The translations under genes and the position numbers were made by a program. The notes below the pieces were generated by a model. That model did no database searches and had not been told where the DNA came from. It saw only the letters and a program-made list of their open reading frames with translations. From assembly GCF_008974225.1 (NCBI RefSeq), contig NZ_BKZR01000015.1, positions 6,283 to 70,282 on the forward strand: a stretch of DNA of 64,000 nucleotides, read 5' to 3'. This document shows, one piece after another, positions 23,230-31,492 of the stretch (the first letter of the stretch is position 1; each line of letters starts with the position of its first letter). Source of the DNA: Weizmannia acidilactici. Its GTDB lineage: Bacteria; Bacillota; Bacilli; Bacillales; Bacillaceae_C.

Positions 23230-23938
23230 AGTCAGACTGCCTATAGAATTTGATGATGGGAAAGCTATGTATGATGCTGTGCTGGCGATCATACATAAAC
23301 AGTCGCCGGTGCTTGCGAAAATGATCCATGATAATCGTGAATACAATCCGTTCAGCGTTGAGCTTCCAAACATGGTTAACGTGCTTGGATTAGAAATTGA
23401 ACCATTTTTTAGAAATCTGAATGGTATCGAAATTTTGCGTGATGTTTCATATAAAGATTTGTTAAATAAGAAATATGACAATATGACAATTTTCGTACAG
23501 TTTAACAATACGACGTTTTCCCGAAAAGGATATGATACACCGATCCCAGATCCAAATCATATTTTACAGAGTTTGAAAGACAGGTGGAACCAGCTTTTTC
23601 CAGATAAAATCGATATTAAAATCCCTTTTCACGGCGAAAATACCAGGGAATATACGGTGATCAAGTTTATTAATATCCATTCTACCACGGTTCGTGTTAG
23701 TGATTATCGTCCTTACACGGCATTTTACGGAAAGGTAAGATTTAAATTTTACGGTGATGCTGACTATGTACAGAAAGCAAACGTCCTTTTCCGGTTTGCA
23801 GAATTTTCCGGGGTGGGAATAAAACGGCAAATGGGTATGGGTGTCACGAAAATTTTAGCAGAGGGGGACATGAAAATTGGAGATGACGGAAGCAGAACGG
23901 GAAACTTACATGCTGCATGCAATGCTACCGGGATTTAA
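23222..23938 (+). CDS. Cas6-like CRISPR RNA endonuclease
   Basis: 238 residues; double-RRM RAMP protein. The C-terminal glycine-rich loop AEFSGVGIKRQMGMGVTKIL is characteristic of Cas6, and the N-terminal segment MIHDNREYNPFSVELPN places H36 where Cas6 proteins carry a catalytic histidine. Cas6 cuts repeat RNA to make mature guides. Subtype IV-B operons usually lack it, so its presence here is unusual. TTG start behind AAGGAGAG. Its 3' end overlaps the cysH-like start by about 60 bases. Confidence 0.8.
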   Translation: MLKVRLPIEFDDGKAMYDAVLAIIHKQSPVLAKMIHDNREYNPFSVELPNMVNVLGLEIEPFFRNLNGIEILRDVSYKDLLNKKYDNMTIFVQFNNTTFSRKGYDTPIPDPNHILQSLKDRWNQLFPDKIDIKIPFHGENTREYTVIKFINIHSTTVRVSDYRPYTAFYGKVRFKFYGDADYVQKANVLFRFAEFSGVGIKRQMGMGVTKILAEGDMKIGDDGSRTGNLHAACNATGI

Positions 23939-24656
23939 AAGAAAAGTGTCGAAAAGTTTAGAAATTATTAGACAAGCGCTTGCAATAGAAGGCGTTAAGT
24001 GGTCCGCGTCCGTTAGTTTTGGTAAAGATAGCCTTGTAATGCTCGATTTGATAAGTCAAGTGATGGACGAAATACCCGTTTATTTCATGGACAGCGATTA
24101 TAAACTCCCAGAAATATATGAAACTATTGAAAAAGCACATGAAAAATATAAAATAAATATAAGTAGGTCATTTTTTGCGGACCGAAGGCCGATGAAAGAA
24201 GTCTGGGACAAGTTTGGAATACCTGGCATTAACAGGACTACGAACATGCAAAATAAGGCCTTGAAAGTATTGAAGAAAGATGTTTCAGACCGTTGGGCAA
24301 AAGAACATGGCTATAACGGAATCTTTTGGGGTATCCGCAAACAAGAATCAGCTCAAAGGAAATGGATGGTCACATCTTTTGGTGTGACATTTGAGAACAA
24401 GCAGGGATTTTACCGATGTGCGCCCCTTGCCTACTGGGATGCAAAAGACGTATGGGCTTATATCGTATCTCGAAATTTGGATTATCCTAAATTATATGAT
24501 TATCAAAAATACCAAACACGCGACTGGATCCGTAACACTGGTTGGGCGACGACAGACGGGGCTGAACGTGGCCGTATTATCTGGTTGCGGGAATTCTATC
24601 CAAACTATTACGATGAGTTGCGGTGGATGCTACCGAAAATAGATGAATATGTCTGA
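23877..24656 (+). CDS. CysH-like PAPS-reductase-family protein (type IV-B hallmark)
   Basis: 259 residues of the adenine-nucleotide alpha-hydrolase (PP-loop) fold: SFGKDS at 47-52, then FMDSDYKLPEIYE, equivalent to the sulfate-binding LDTG-PET segment of CysH. It lacks the C-terminal ECGLH cysteine of true PAPS reductases, so ordinary sulfate reduction is unlikely. A cysH-like gene is the known companion of subtype IV-B loci, with unknown activity; phage and DndC relatives also exist. Start TTG at 23877 (GAGGGGG eight bases before) or ATG at 23883. Confidence 0.85.
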   Translation: MEMTEAERETYMLHAMLPGFKRKVSKSLEIIRQALAIEGVKWSASVSFGKDSLVMLDLISQVMDEIPVYFMDSDYKLPEIYETIEKAHEKYKINISRSFFADRRPMKEVWDKFGIPGINRTTNMQNKALKVLKKDVSDRWAKEHGYNGIFWGIRKQESAQRKWMVTSFGVTFENKQGFYRCAPLAYWDAKDVWAYIVSRNLDYPKLYDYQKYQTRDWIRNTGWATTDGAERGRIIWLREFYPNYYDELRWMLPKIDEYV

Positions 24657-24728
24657 GGGAAGAACGGCAAGGTGCTGGACATAGATAGAAGCCAGCGATT
24701 GAGGATTGAAGGACAGGAGGTTATTTGA
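24657..24728 (+). pseudogene. 3' remnant of a third DUF3954 gene
   Basis: Directly after the cysH-like stop and in the same frame: GKNGKVLDIDRSQRLRIEGQ EVI then stop, aligning with the C-terminus of the copy at 18708 (QNGKVFDIERIDRKRLIGQDVI, shown only in part). The homology begins at GGAAGAACGGCAAGG. The 5' two thirds of the gene and its leader hairpin are missing. Confidence 0.75.
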
Positions 24729-25007
24729 TAGTAGAAACCTATTCGTTAGTCGGGAATTTACGACTTTGGAGTGTTACACCAAATGTAAGTAGCGTTCTGT
24801 TTAATAGATAGACGTGAAAGCAGACACGATGAAGAAGTAAGGAAACATAAAAGTTGTAAAAAAATTATAACTTTTTATAAGTTTTCTGTAACGGTATGAG
24901 CAAAAATATATATCTATGTGGTGAATGTAAAAAAGATTTTTATGATTTTGCTTAGTTCGCATTCCGTAGAAACAATTAAATAAATAAGTCCTTACGGAAG
25001 AACCGAC
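24729..25007 (+). other. AT-rich non-coding region behind the type IV operon
   Basis: About 280 bases without a credible gene. It contains an AT-rich inverted repeat near 24849-24877 (AAAGTTGTAA / TTATAACTTT) and a pair TTCCGTA / TACGGAA at 24962-24999. A 19-codon frame at 24896 with CGEC has no good ribosome binding site. No CRISPR repeat is visible. It is a candidate site for a small RNA. Confidence 0.45.
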
Positions 25008-25050
25008 GGACACTAAATGATGCATAAGCGTTGTTTGGTGTCCTTTTTTA
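25008..25050 (+). terminator. Terminator behind the type IV operon
   Basis: Stem GGACACTAAA / TTTGGTGTCC (one G.U), 16-base loop, then TTTTTT at 25044. It separates the CRISPR-Cas block from the late regulator block. Confidence 0.75.
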
Positions 25051-25073
25051 TTTGTCAGAAAGGAGATGATGAA

Positions 25074-25220
25074 ATGACTAAAACATCGAAAAAAGACCAC
25101 CGTATGAAGGCGAGAAAGGGCAAATCAGAGCACTTTACAAGACGTGAGATAGAAGAGCTTATGGGGATTAATCGACCTGTATATGAGCGCCGTAGAGGGG
25201 CAATCAAACGAAAAAATTAG
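25074..25220 (+). CDS. Small basic phage protein
   Basis: 48 residues, lysine/arginine-rich, with FTRREIEELMGINRPVYERR, a short helix-turn-helix-like unit. ATG at 25074 behind AAAGGAGATGATG. The upstream in-frame ATG at 25017 is inside the terminator. Possibly DNA-binding. Confidence 0.55.
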   Translation: MTKTSKKDHRMKARKGKSEHFTRREIEELMGINRPVYERRRGAIKRKN

Positions 25221-25235
25221 TTCGGGGTGATTGAT

Positions 25236-25679
25236 ATGAACAAAAAAGAGATTGCTAGTATCTTACGTGACTATCACTGGATGATAAATGAAATCAAACG
25301 GCAGCGCAAAATGCTGGAAAATGAGGTTAGAAGCAGTATGACATCTCAATATGGTGAAGAAGCTGCCATGCCAAAACCAAAAGGAACAAATAGCGACCCA
25401 GTTTATCGAGAAATCCTACGCCGTGAGAAAACACATCAATGGATTAACCGGCTTCAGAAGAAAGTGCTATTTATTCAAGAACATGTAGACTGTGTGCGAG
25501 GAGAACGCGAACGTGCCGTGCTGGAGTGCCTGCTGGACGGTATGAGTGTCATTGCCATCAGCCGGCATATGGGACTGTCCGAACGAAATATCCGCCTTAT
25601 ACGGGAAAATATTGTTGATGCTATGTACGAAAATGCCGGAAATGCCGGTTTTGCCGGAAATGCCGGTTTTGCCGGATAG
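25236..25679 (+). CDS. Late transcription regulator (sigma-70 region-4-like HTH) with repeated C-terminus
   Basis: 147 residues. N-terminal helices, then a sigma-like helix-turn-helix (GERERAVLECLLDGMSVIAI, SRHMGLSERNIRLIRENIV) typical of ArpU/RinA-type phage late regulators. The C-terminus ends in repeated NAG/FAG triplets encoded by five GCCGG words spaced nine bases apart. It lies before the terminase genes, as expected for the switch to late expression. ATG at 25236 behind GGGGTGAT. Confidence 0.78.
   Translation: MNKKEIASILRDYHWMINEIKRQRKMLENEVRSSMTSQYGEEAAMPKPKGTNSDPVYREILRREKTHQWINRLQKKVLFIQEHVDCVRGERERAVLECLLDGMSVIAISRHMGLSERNIRLIRENIVDAMYENAGNAGFAGNAGFAG
25631..25677. repeat. Nine-base periodic GCCGG array before the terminase genes
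   Basis: Alternating GCCGGAAAT and GCCGGTTTT units, five GCCGG words in all, forming the 3' end of the late-regulator gene. Confidence 0.8.
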
Positions 25680-25742
25680 ATGCGCCGTAATAAAAAATAT
25701 GTGTAAAATGGAAGGCAGGACCGGAGAGGAAAAATCCGGGGC

Positions 25743-25940
25743 GTGAGAAATTTCACAAAAACCACAATTCACCTTGCGGTGATTAATTCAGGGTTAGGGG
25801 TTATCCAGGACGAGCTTCTTAATTCGAGACGGGGTAGCAGAAATACGGGCCCGGGTGAAAACCTTGTCGATTTTGAGGCTTATTTTATTGCAGGAATTTG
25901 CCTTCTTTTGTCGAAGTTATTGACGAAGGGAGGCAAATGA
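25743..25940 (+). CDS. 65-residue phage protein, doubtful
   Basis: GTG start with a weak upstream CCGGGG. The C-terminal half (FEAYFIAGICLLLSKLLTKG) could be a membrane helix. It ends two bases before the next gene. No family recognised. Confidence 0.4.
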   Translation: MRNFTKTTIHLAVINSGLGVIQDELLNSRRGSRNTGPGENLVDFEAYFIAGICLLLSKLLTKGGK

Positions 25941-25941
25941 A

Positions 25942-26145
25942 ATGAAGGTTTATGAACTAATCAAGGAATTAGAAAACTATCCACATCAAGATGCAGAGAT
26001 TGGCGTGAATTTCCAAATAACATTAACACAATCTGATAAAATAATTTCCAATATCACTAAAGTAAACGGCATCTTGAAACCTTTAAACAAAAATGATAAT
26101 ACGACGGTATTATTAGACACAGAAGAAATCAGAGAAAACATTTAA
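25942..26145 (+). CDS. 67-residue phage protein
   Basis: ATG behind AAGGGAGG. The opening VYELIKELENYPHQDAEIGV is typical of short phage proteins next to terminase genes. Followed at once by a terminator. Function unknown. Confidence 0.65.
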   Translation: MKVYELIKELENYPHQDAEIGVNFQITLTQSDKIISNITKVNGILKPLNKNDNTTVLLDTEEIRENI

Positions 26146-26170
26146 GCATCCTTCGGGGTGCTTTTTATTT
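26145..26170 (+). terminator. Terminator before terminase genes
   Basis: AGCATCC / GGGTGCT with a TTCG tetraloop and a T-run. Confidence 0.85.
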
Positions 26171-26218
26171 TGCTCCAAAACAAACACAAATAGTCGGAGG
26201 TGGCAGGTGATGTAGCAG

Positions 26219-26974
26219 GTGACGGACAAATACATTCAAGCTGAAAAAGATTATGTCAAAGGCATGAAATACAAGGACATTGCTGAAAAATATGGCGTGT
26301 CTTTAAATACGGTCAAGTCATGGAAAAAGCGTTATGGTTGGACGCGTGAAAAGGGTGCACACAAAGAAAAAAGTGTGCACACAAAAAATAAAAGGGGCGC
26401 ACCTGTCGGGAATATAAATGCAAAAGGAAATAAAGGCGGTGCGGCTCCAAAAGGAAACCAAAACGCTGTCACTCACGGTTTCTTCTCCAAATATCTGCCA
26501 CAGGAATCACTGGACATTCTGGAAGAGATTCAAGAGCGTTCTCCCGTCGACATGCTCTGGGATCAGATAATGATTCAGTATGCTGCTATTATACGAGCGC
26601 AGAAAATAATGTTCGTTGAATCAAAAGATGAAATGATCAAGGAGATTAAGAAAACCAAGTCAGATATCGGGGAGAATTACGAGACGAACGAAGAAGAGTG
26701 GGAATTTCAATTCGCTTGGGATCGCCAGGCGACTTTTCTTAACGCCCAATCTCGGGCCATGTCAGAACTGCGAAGCTTGATCAAGCAGTTTAATGAACTG
26801 GCACACGAAGATGACGAGCGTAGGTTGAAACTAAAACAAATGCAGAATGCCATTGAGAAAACGAAAGCTGAAACCGAACTGGCACAGGAACGGGTCAAGC
26901 TGCTTAAAGGAGAAAAGAAAGATACTTCGTTGTTGGATGCGCTTATTCAAGTGGTGAACGAAGATGGAGATTAG
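26219..26974 (+). CDS. Terminase small subunit (PBSX XtmA-like)
   Basis: 251 residues. The N-terminal HTH (YVKGMKYKDIAEKYGVSLNT, KSWKKRYGWTREKG) recognises phage DNA. The linker RGAPVGNINAKGNKGGAAPK GNQNAVTHGFFSK is the hallmark of PBSX-type small terminases, followed by long oligomerisation helices. GTG start. The last 11 bases overlap the large-subunit gene. Confidence 0.92.
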   Translation: MTDKYIQAEKDYVKGMKYKDIAEKYGVSLNTVKSWKKRYGWTREKGAHKEKSVHTKNKRGAPVGNINAKGNKGGAAPKGNQNAVTHGFFSKYLPQESLDILEEIQERSPVDMLWDQIMIQYAAIIRAQKIMFVESKDEMIKEIKKTKSDIGENYETNEEEWEFQFAWDRQATFLNAQSRAMSELRSLIKQFNELAHEDDERRLKLKQMQNAIEKTKAETELAQERVKLLKGEKKDTSLLDALIQVVNEDGD

Positions 26975-28235
26975 GTTTTCCGAGAAGCAAAAGAAAATCA
27001 TTCGGGCTCCATTTGATGTGACACTCGAGGTAAATGAAGGGACTCCGAGATCGGGGAAGACGACTGCAGGCCATTTTCGCTATGCCTACTATCTTGCGAA
27101 TACGCCTGACCAAAACCATCTGATTACTGCTTATAATCAGGAACAAGCATTTCGTCTGTTCATTGACGGAGATGGAACAGGCCTGATGCACATTTTTGGC
27201 AATTTGGCTGAAATTAAGCATGACGAATTAGGCGATCATTTGCTTATCCATACGCCAACAGGAGTGAAAAAGGTTTACTACAAAGGCGGTGGCAAAGCAA
27301 ATAGTGTCGGAGCCATTACCGGTATGTCACTGGGATCAGTTGTTTTTTGTGAAATCAATTTGCTCCACATGGACATGATACAGGAATGTTTCCGCCGGAC
27401 GTTCGCGGCAAAGATGCGTTATCATCTGGCAGACTTAAACCCACCGGCGCCAAATCATCCGGTGATCAAAGAAGTGTTTGATGTACAAAAAACACGATGG
27501 ACACATTGGACGATAAATGACAATCCGATATTCACCGAAGCGCGGAAACGGGAGATTTACGACACGCTGAAAAACAGTCCGTATCTGCTGGACCGTGACT
27601 GGTATGGGAAACGTGTATTGCCGGAAGGCGTCATATACAGCATGTTCGACATGGAGAAGAACGTCACACAAACATTGCTGGGCAAACCATATGAAATGTA
27701 TTTTGTTGCTGACGGTGGGCAGAGTGACGCAACATCTTGCAGCTGCAATATTGTCACGCGGTATAACGGAACATTTCGGCTGAACCGTGTGGCCCATTAC
27801 TACCATTCCGGAAAAGAAACCGGCCAGGTGAAGGCCATGTCCGTTTATGCTAAGGAAATTAAAGAGTTTATCCAATGGTGCGTAGATAAATATCAAATGC
27901 GATATACCGAGTGCTTTGTGGACCCGGCCTGTAAGTCTTTACGGGAAGAATTGCATCTGCTCGGTATTTATACACGGGGCGCAGATAATAATGCTCATGA
28001 TATCAAAGGTAGCAGCAAAGGAATCGAAGTAGGCATTGAGAGAACGCAAAACGCTATGTCAAACGGTCAGTTTTTCCTTGTTGAAAACGAAAAATACGAT
28101 CACTACAATTTCATAAAAGAGATCGGCATGTATTCGAGAGATGCAAACGGAAAGCCGATAGATGATTTTAACCACGCCATGGACGAACTGCGCTATGGCG
28201 TCAACTATTTTTATAAGCGATACAAAGGACTTTAA
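26964..28235 (+). CDS. Terminase large subunit (PBSX XtmB family)
   Basis: 423 residues. ATPase with Walker A GTPRSGKT (26-33) and a Walker B-like region GSVVFCEINLL, then the RNase H-like nuclease with YFVADGGQSDAT, CFVDPACKSLREEL and FNHAMDELRYG. It packages DNA into the prohead through the portal. Confidence 0.96.
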   Translation: MEIRFSEKQKKIIRAPFDVTLEVNEGTPRSGKTTAGHFRYAYYLANTPDQNHLITAYNQEQAFRLFIDGDGTGLMHIFGNLAEIKHDELGDHLLIHTPTGVKKVYYKGGGKANSVGAITGMSLGSVVFCEINLLHMDMIQECFRRTFAAKMRYHLADLNPPAPNHPVIKEVFDVQKTRWTHWTINDNPIFTEARKREIYDTLKNSPYLLDRDWYGKRVLPEGVIYSMFDMEKNVTQTLLGKPYEMYFVADGGQSDATSCSCNIVTRYNGTFRLNRVAHYYHSGKETGQVKAMSVYAKEIKEFIQWCVDKYQMRYTECFVDPACKSLREELHLLGIYTRGADNNAHDIKGSSKGIEVGIERTQNAMSNGQFFLVENEKYDHYNFIKEIGMYSRDANGKPIDDFNHAMDELRYGVNYFYKRYKGL

Positions 28236-28254
28236 ATACTAAGGCGGTGATGCC

Positions 28255-29796
28255 ATGTTTCAAAACATCTTAGCACGCCTGAAAGGACTGTTTGCAAAAA
28301 TGGGCCTGATCAAAGAAATCAGCAATGTTTCACAACTGGCTGCCGTCCAGGAATCAGAGCGGCAATACAACCGAATAGAGATATGGAGATACCTTTATCA
28401 CGGCCATTTGGCGCAATACTATGGCGTTCCGTTTCATGAAACCCATTGGACAAGTGTGGACGGTGTTAGGCATAAACGGCGCCGGGCAACGATGGGTATG
28501 CCGAAGGTTGTCAGTCAGGAAATGGCAAAACTGGTTTTTAATGAGAAATGCGTGATTAACATTTCGTGCGAAGGCAATGAGGCAGTTGAGGAAATGCTGC
28601 AGGATATCTTGAAACGCAGCCATTTCCACAAGCTGTTTCAGGACAAGCTCGAGGCCATGTTCGCGATGGGTGGACTCGTAATCAAGCCTTATTACAAAGA
28701 CGATGGTCTGCACTTTTCTTTTGTGACAGCCGACTGTTTCTTGCCTGTCCAAAGCACCAATGACCACATCGAGGCTGGAGTATTCCTCAACGTGACACGC
28801 CGCGGAAAGAAATTCTACACGCTGCTGGAATGGCATACGTGGGATGACGACGGAACGTACGTGATCACGAATGAACTGTATGAAAGCGACACAGAAGGCG
28901 CGCTCGGCCATAAGGTGCCATTGACAATCCTCTACCCGGATATTGAGCCGGAAACACGAATTGACGGGCTTACGCATCCGTTGTTCGTGTATATCAAGCC
29001 GAATCTAGCAAACAACTTTGAACTGGATTCGCCACTCGGCATTTCCATTTTTGCCAATGCGATAGACACGCTGAAATCCATTGACGTGGCCTTTGACAGC
29101 TTCCAACGTGAATTTATCCTTGGCAAAAAGCGCATCATGGTACCACAACAGGCTTTGCGTACGGTTGTCGATCCGTCCACAGGTGAAGTTCGGCGCTACT
29201 TTGATGTAGAGGACGAAGTGTTCAAGGCTTACGCCGACACAGACAATGAGGACAAAATTCAGGACATTTCCGTTGAATTGCGTGTACAAGAACACATTGA
29301 CGCCATTAACGCACTGCTAAACATTCTAGCTTCACAGATCGGCTTTTCGGCCGGCACGTTTGCTTTTACAGGCGGCGCAAGCGTTCAAACCGCAACGCAA
29401 GTCATCAGCGAGAACAGCCAAACATTTCGAACAAAGAACTCTCATGAAACCGTTATTGAGGCTGGTCTGAAAGAACTAATTCATGTCATGGCCGAAATGT
29501 TGGTACTTTACGGCGAGTTAGACAGCATACCAGAAATCGATGTGACGGTTGACTTTGACGACTCCATTGCTGAGGACCGCATCCAGAACGCGAATTTCTA
29601 CATGACACTAGTCGCAGCCGAACTCATGCCAAAAGTTGAAGCCATTCAACGCATATTTGATTTAACAGAGGAGCAGGCACAAGAGTGGCTGGACAGAATC
29701 AAACAGGAAAATAGTCAGCCGGTGCCACAGATGATGGATAGCTTTTTGAGCACGGCTGAAACAAGTATCCGAAACGTAAACAGGACGGGGAGATAA
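28255..29796 (+). CDS. Portal protein (A118 family)
   Basis: 513 residues. HWTSVDGVRHKRRRATMGMP and VSQEMAKLVFNEKCVI are diagnostic of the A118-type portal family. It forms the dodecameric ring for DNA entry. ATG preceded by AAGGCGGTGATGCC. Directly behind the terminase. Confidence 0.93.
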   Translation: MFQNILARLKGLFAKMGLIKEISNVSQLAAVQESERQYNRIEIWRYLYHGHLAQYYGVPFHETHWTSVDGVRHKRRRATMGMPKVVSQEMAKLVFNEKCVINISCEGNEAVEEMLQDILKRSHFHKLFQDKLEAMFAMGGLVIKPYYKDDGLHFSFVTADCFLPVQSTNDHIEAGVFLNVTRRGKKFYTLLEWHTWDDDGTYVITNELYESDTEGALGHKVPLTILYPDIEPETRIDGLTHPLFVYIKPNLANNFELDSPLGISIFANAIDTLKSIDVAFDSFQREFILGKKRIMVPQQALRTVVDPSTGEVRRYFDVEDEVFKAYADTDNEDKIQDISVELRVQEHIDAINALLNILASQIGFSAGTFAFTGGASVQTATQVISENSQTFRTKNSHETVIEAGLKELIHVMAEMLVLYGELDSIPEIDVTVDFDDSIAEDRIQNANFYMTLVAAELMPKVEAIQRIFDLTEEQAQEWLDRIKQENSQPVPQMMDSFLSTAETSIRNVNRTGR

Positions 29797-29799
29797 TCT

Positions 29800-30909
29800 A
29801 TGCTAACCCCAAACCAACTGGAACAGCTGGCAAAGCCCCTGATTGACATTTACGGTCAACTGGAATCAGACATCATCAAAGCCATCGTGAAGCGTCTGGA
29901 GACAAAACAGGACGTGAAAAAAGACAATGTACTGCAATGGCAGTTCGAGAAGCTACGGCAGCTTGGTGACTTGAATAAAGATGTAATCAAACTTATTGCC
30001 ATGATGTCCGGGAAAACGGAAAAGGAACTTGATACACTGATAAAAGAGAGCATGAAACAAAGCGTGCAGCCGATGGATGATTGGTTGAGCGGACTGGCGG
30101 CAGACGGGAAGGTTGACCAGGCACCGCCGCTTGACCAGGACACGCGCATTTTCAATACGCTACTGACGTTTCAAAATCAAGCGAAACAAACGCTGAACTT
30201 AACAAATTCTACTATCCTAGCGAACAGCCATCAAGTTTATCGGGATATCATCTCACAGGCGACGGCAAGTGTTATGGCCGGGATGAAAACGCACCAACAG
30301 GCGGTGGCAGATACAGCGGCTAAATGGGCGGAGAAAGGCATTCCAGCGCTTGTCGATAGAAAAGGGAGACAATGGTCAATTGAGGGCTATATCCCAATGG
30401 TGATTAAATCCGTGGCGAATAATGTGGCAAATCAAACGCAATTCGACCGTATGGACAGCTACGGTGTGGACTTAATCGAAATCAGTAGCCATATCGGAGC
30501 TCGTCCGGGATGTGCTCCATATCAAGGCCGGATATTCGACCGTAACGGTAAAAGCAAAAAGTATCCATCATTGGAGAGTACGACATACGGACAGCCGGCC
30601 GGCATATTTGGAATTAACTGCCATCATCACCCATACCCGTACATCCCCGGTGTAAGCGTGAAGCGGTACGAACCGTACCCAAAAGAGGAAAACGACAAAG
30701 CCTATGAGCAAAGTCAGCAACAACGGAAGCTGGAACGGGATATCCGAAAAGCGAAGAACAAACTCAATGTCATGAAGAAACTTGGTAGAGAAGATGATAT
30801 TGCAGCGGCCAGAAAGAAAGTACGCGAAAAGCAGGCAAACATGCGGGCGTTTATTAACGAAACCGGCATGACGCGGCGGTATGACCGGGAACAAATAGCG
30901 AAAGGATGA
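29800..30909 (+). CDS. Minor capsid protein (A118 minor capsid 2 / head morphogenesis type)
   Basis: 369 residues. The C-terminal ISSHIGARPGCAPYQGRIFD and GINCHHHPYPYIPGVSV segments are the conserved core of phage minor capsid protein 2, usually injected or attached at the portal. Starts three bases after the portal stop. Confidence 0.9.
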   Translation: MLTPNQLEQLAKPLIDIYGQLESDIIKAIVKRLETKQDVKKDNVLQWQFEKLRQLGDLNKDVIKLIAMMSGKTEKELDTLIKESMKQSVQPMDDWLSGLAADGKVDQAPPLDQDTRIFNTLLTFQNQAKQTLNLTNSTILANSHQVYRDIISQATASVMAGMKTHQQAVADTAAKWAEKGIPALVDRKGRQWSIEGYIPMVIKSVANNVANQTQFDRMDSYGVDLIEISSHIGARPGCAPYQGRIFDRNGKSKKYPSLESTTYGQPAGIFGINCHHHPYPYIPGVSVKRYEPYPKEENDKAYEQSQQQRKLERDIRKAKNKLNVMKKLGREDDIAAARKKVREKQANMRAFINETGMTRRYDREQIAKG

Positions 30910-30915
30910 CAAATA

Positions 30916-31164
30916 ATGTCTAAATATCGTAAGAAGTCAGTTGTGATTGAAGCAGTGAAGTGGGCAGGTGAAAACTGGAAAGAAATTGACGAATTCATCA
31001 CCACTTATCATGAAACCTATCCAAAAGATGGTGTAATTATGATCGATACTTTAGAAGGAACACATATAGCTAATGTTGGAGATTATATCATTAAGGGCGT
31101 GCAAGGTGAGTTCTACCCATGCAAGCCGGATATTTTCGAGCAATCCTACGAGACAACCGAATAG
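30916..31164 (+). CDS. Conserved phage protein (GDYIIKGVQGEFYPCKPDIF type)
   Basis: 82 residues. The phrase TLEGTHIANVGDYIIKGVQG followed by EFYPCKPDIFEQSYE defines a family widespread in Firmicute and proteobacterial phages, with unknown function. It sits as an accessory between head genes. Confidence 0.8.
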   Translation: MSKYRKKSVVIEAVKWAGENWKEIDEFITTYHETYPKDGVIMIDTLEGTHIANVGDYIIKGVQGEFYPCKPDIFEQSYETTE

Positions 31165-31229
31165 AAGGAGGTGATCCAACATCTCGGAGCCACGCCGTTA
31201 TGTGGCATTTTAATCTAGGAGGGAATCGT

Positions 31230-31487
31230 ATGATGAATGCACTAATTCCGGATTGTTGTGAACAATGTGAAGGAAAATACCCGGACGGAAGCTATGTCGT
31301 ACCAAACAGCAATAATGTCCCGGGTAGAATAGGAAAACCGGCACAGGTTTTAGCCTGCTGCAATGGTTGCTTTTATATCCTTGATTTTGGAGACGGTAAA
31401 GGACCGTGTAAATGGTTCTGTGAAGATGAACTAGAACCTGTAAAAAATATGGGCAATTTGGTCACAATGAATAGCCAGATGAATTAA
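31230..31487 (+). CDS. Cysteine-rich small phage protein
   Basis: 85 residues with CCEQC, CCNGC and two later cysteines, a likely zinc-binding protein. ATG at 31230 behind AGGAGGG; upstream in-frame codons overlap the previous gene. Located in the head operon as an insertion. Function unknown. Confidence 0.6.
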   Translation: MMNALIPDCCEQCEGKYPDGSYVVPNSNNVPGRIGKPAQVLACCNGCFYILDFGDGKGPCKWFCEDELEPVKNMGNLVTMNSQMN

Positions 31488-31492
31488 TTAAA

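Noticed and set aside
24896..24955. 19-codon frame with a CGEC motif behind the type IV operon
   Set aside because: No usable ribosome binding site, and very short. Kept only as part of the non-coding region description.
20254..25073. Search for a CRISPR array in or around the type IV operon
   Set aside because: No repeat of 23-40 bases recurs with regular spacing on either side of the operon, nor elsewhere in the window by eye. The two similar leaders at 17699 and 18649 are about 950 bases apart and are hairpins before genes, not array repeats.
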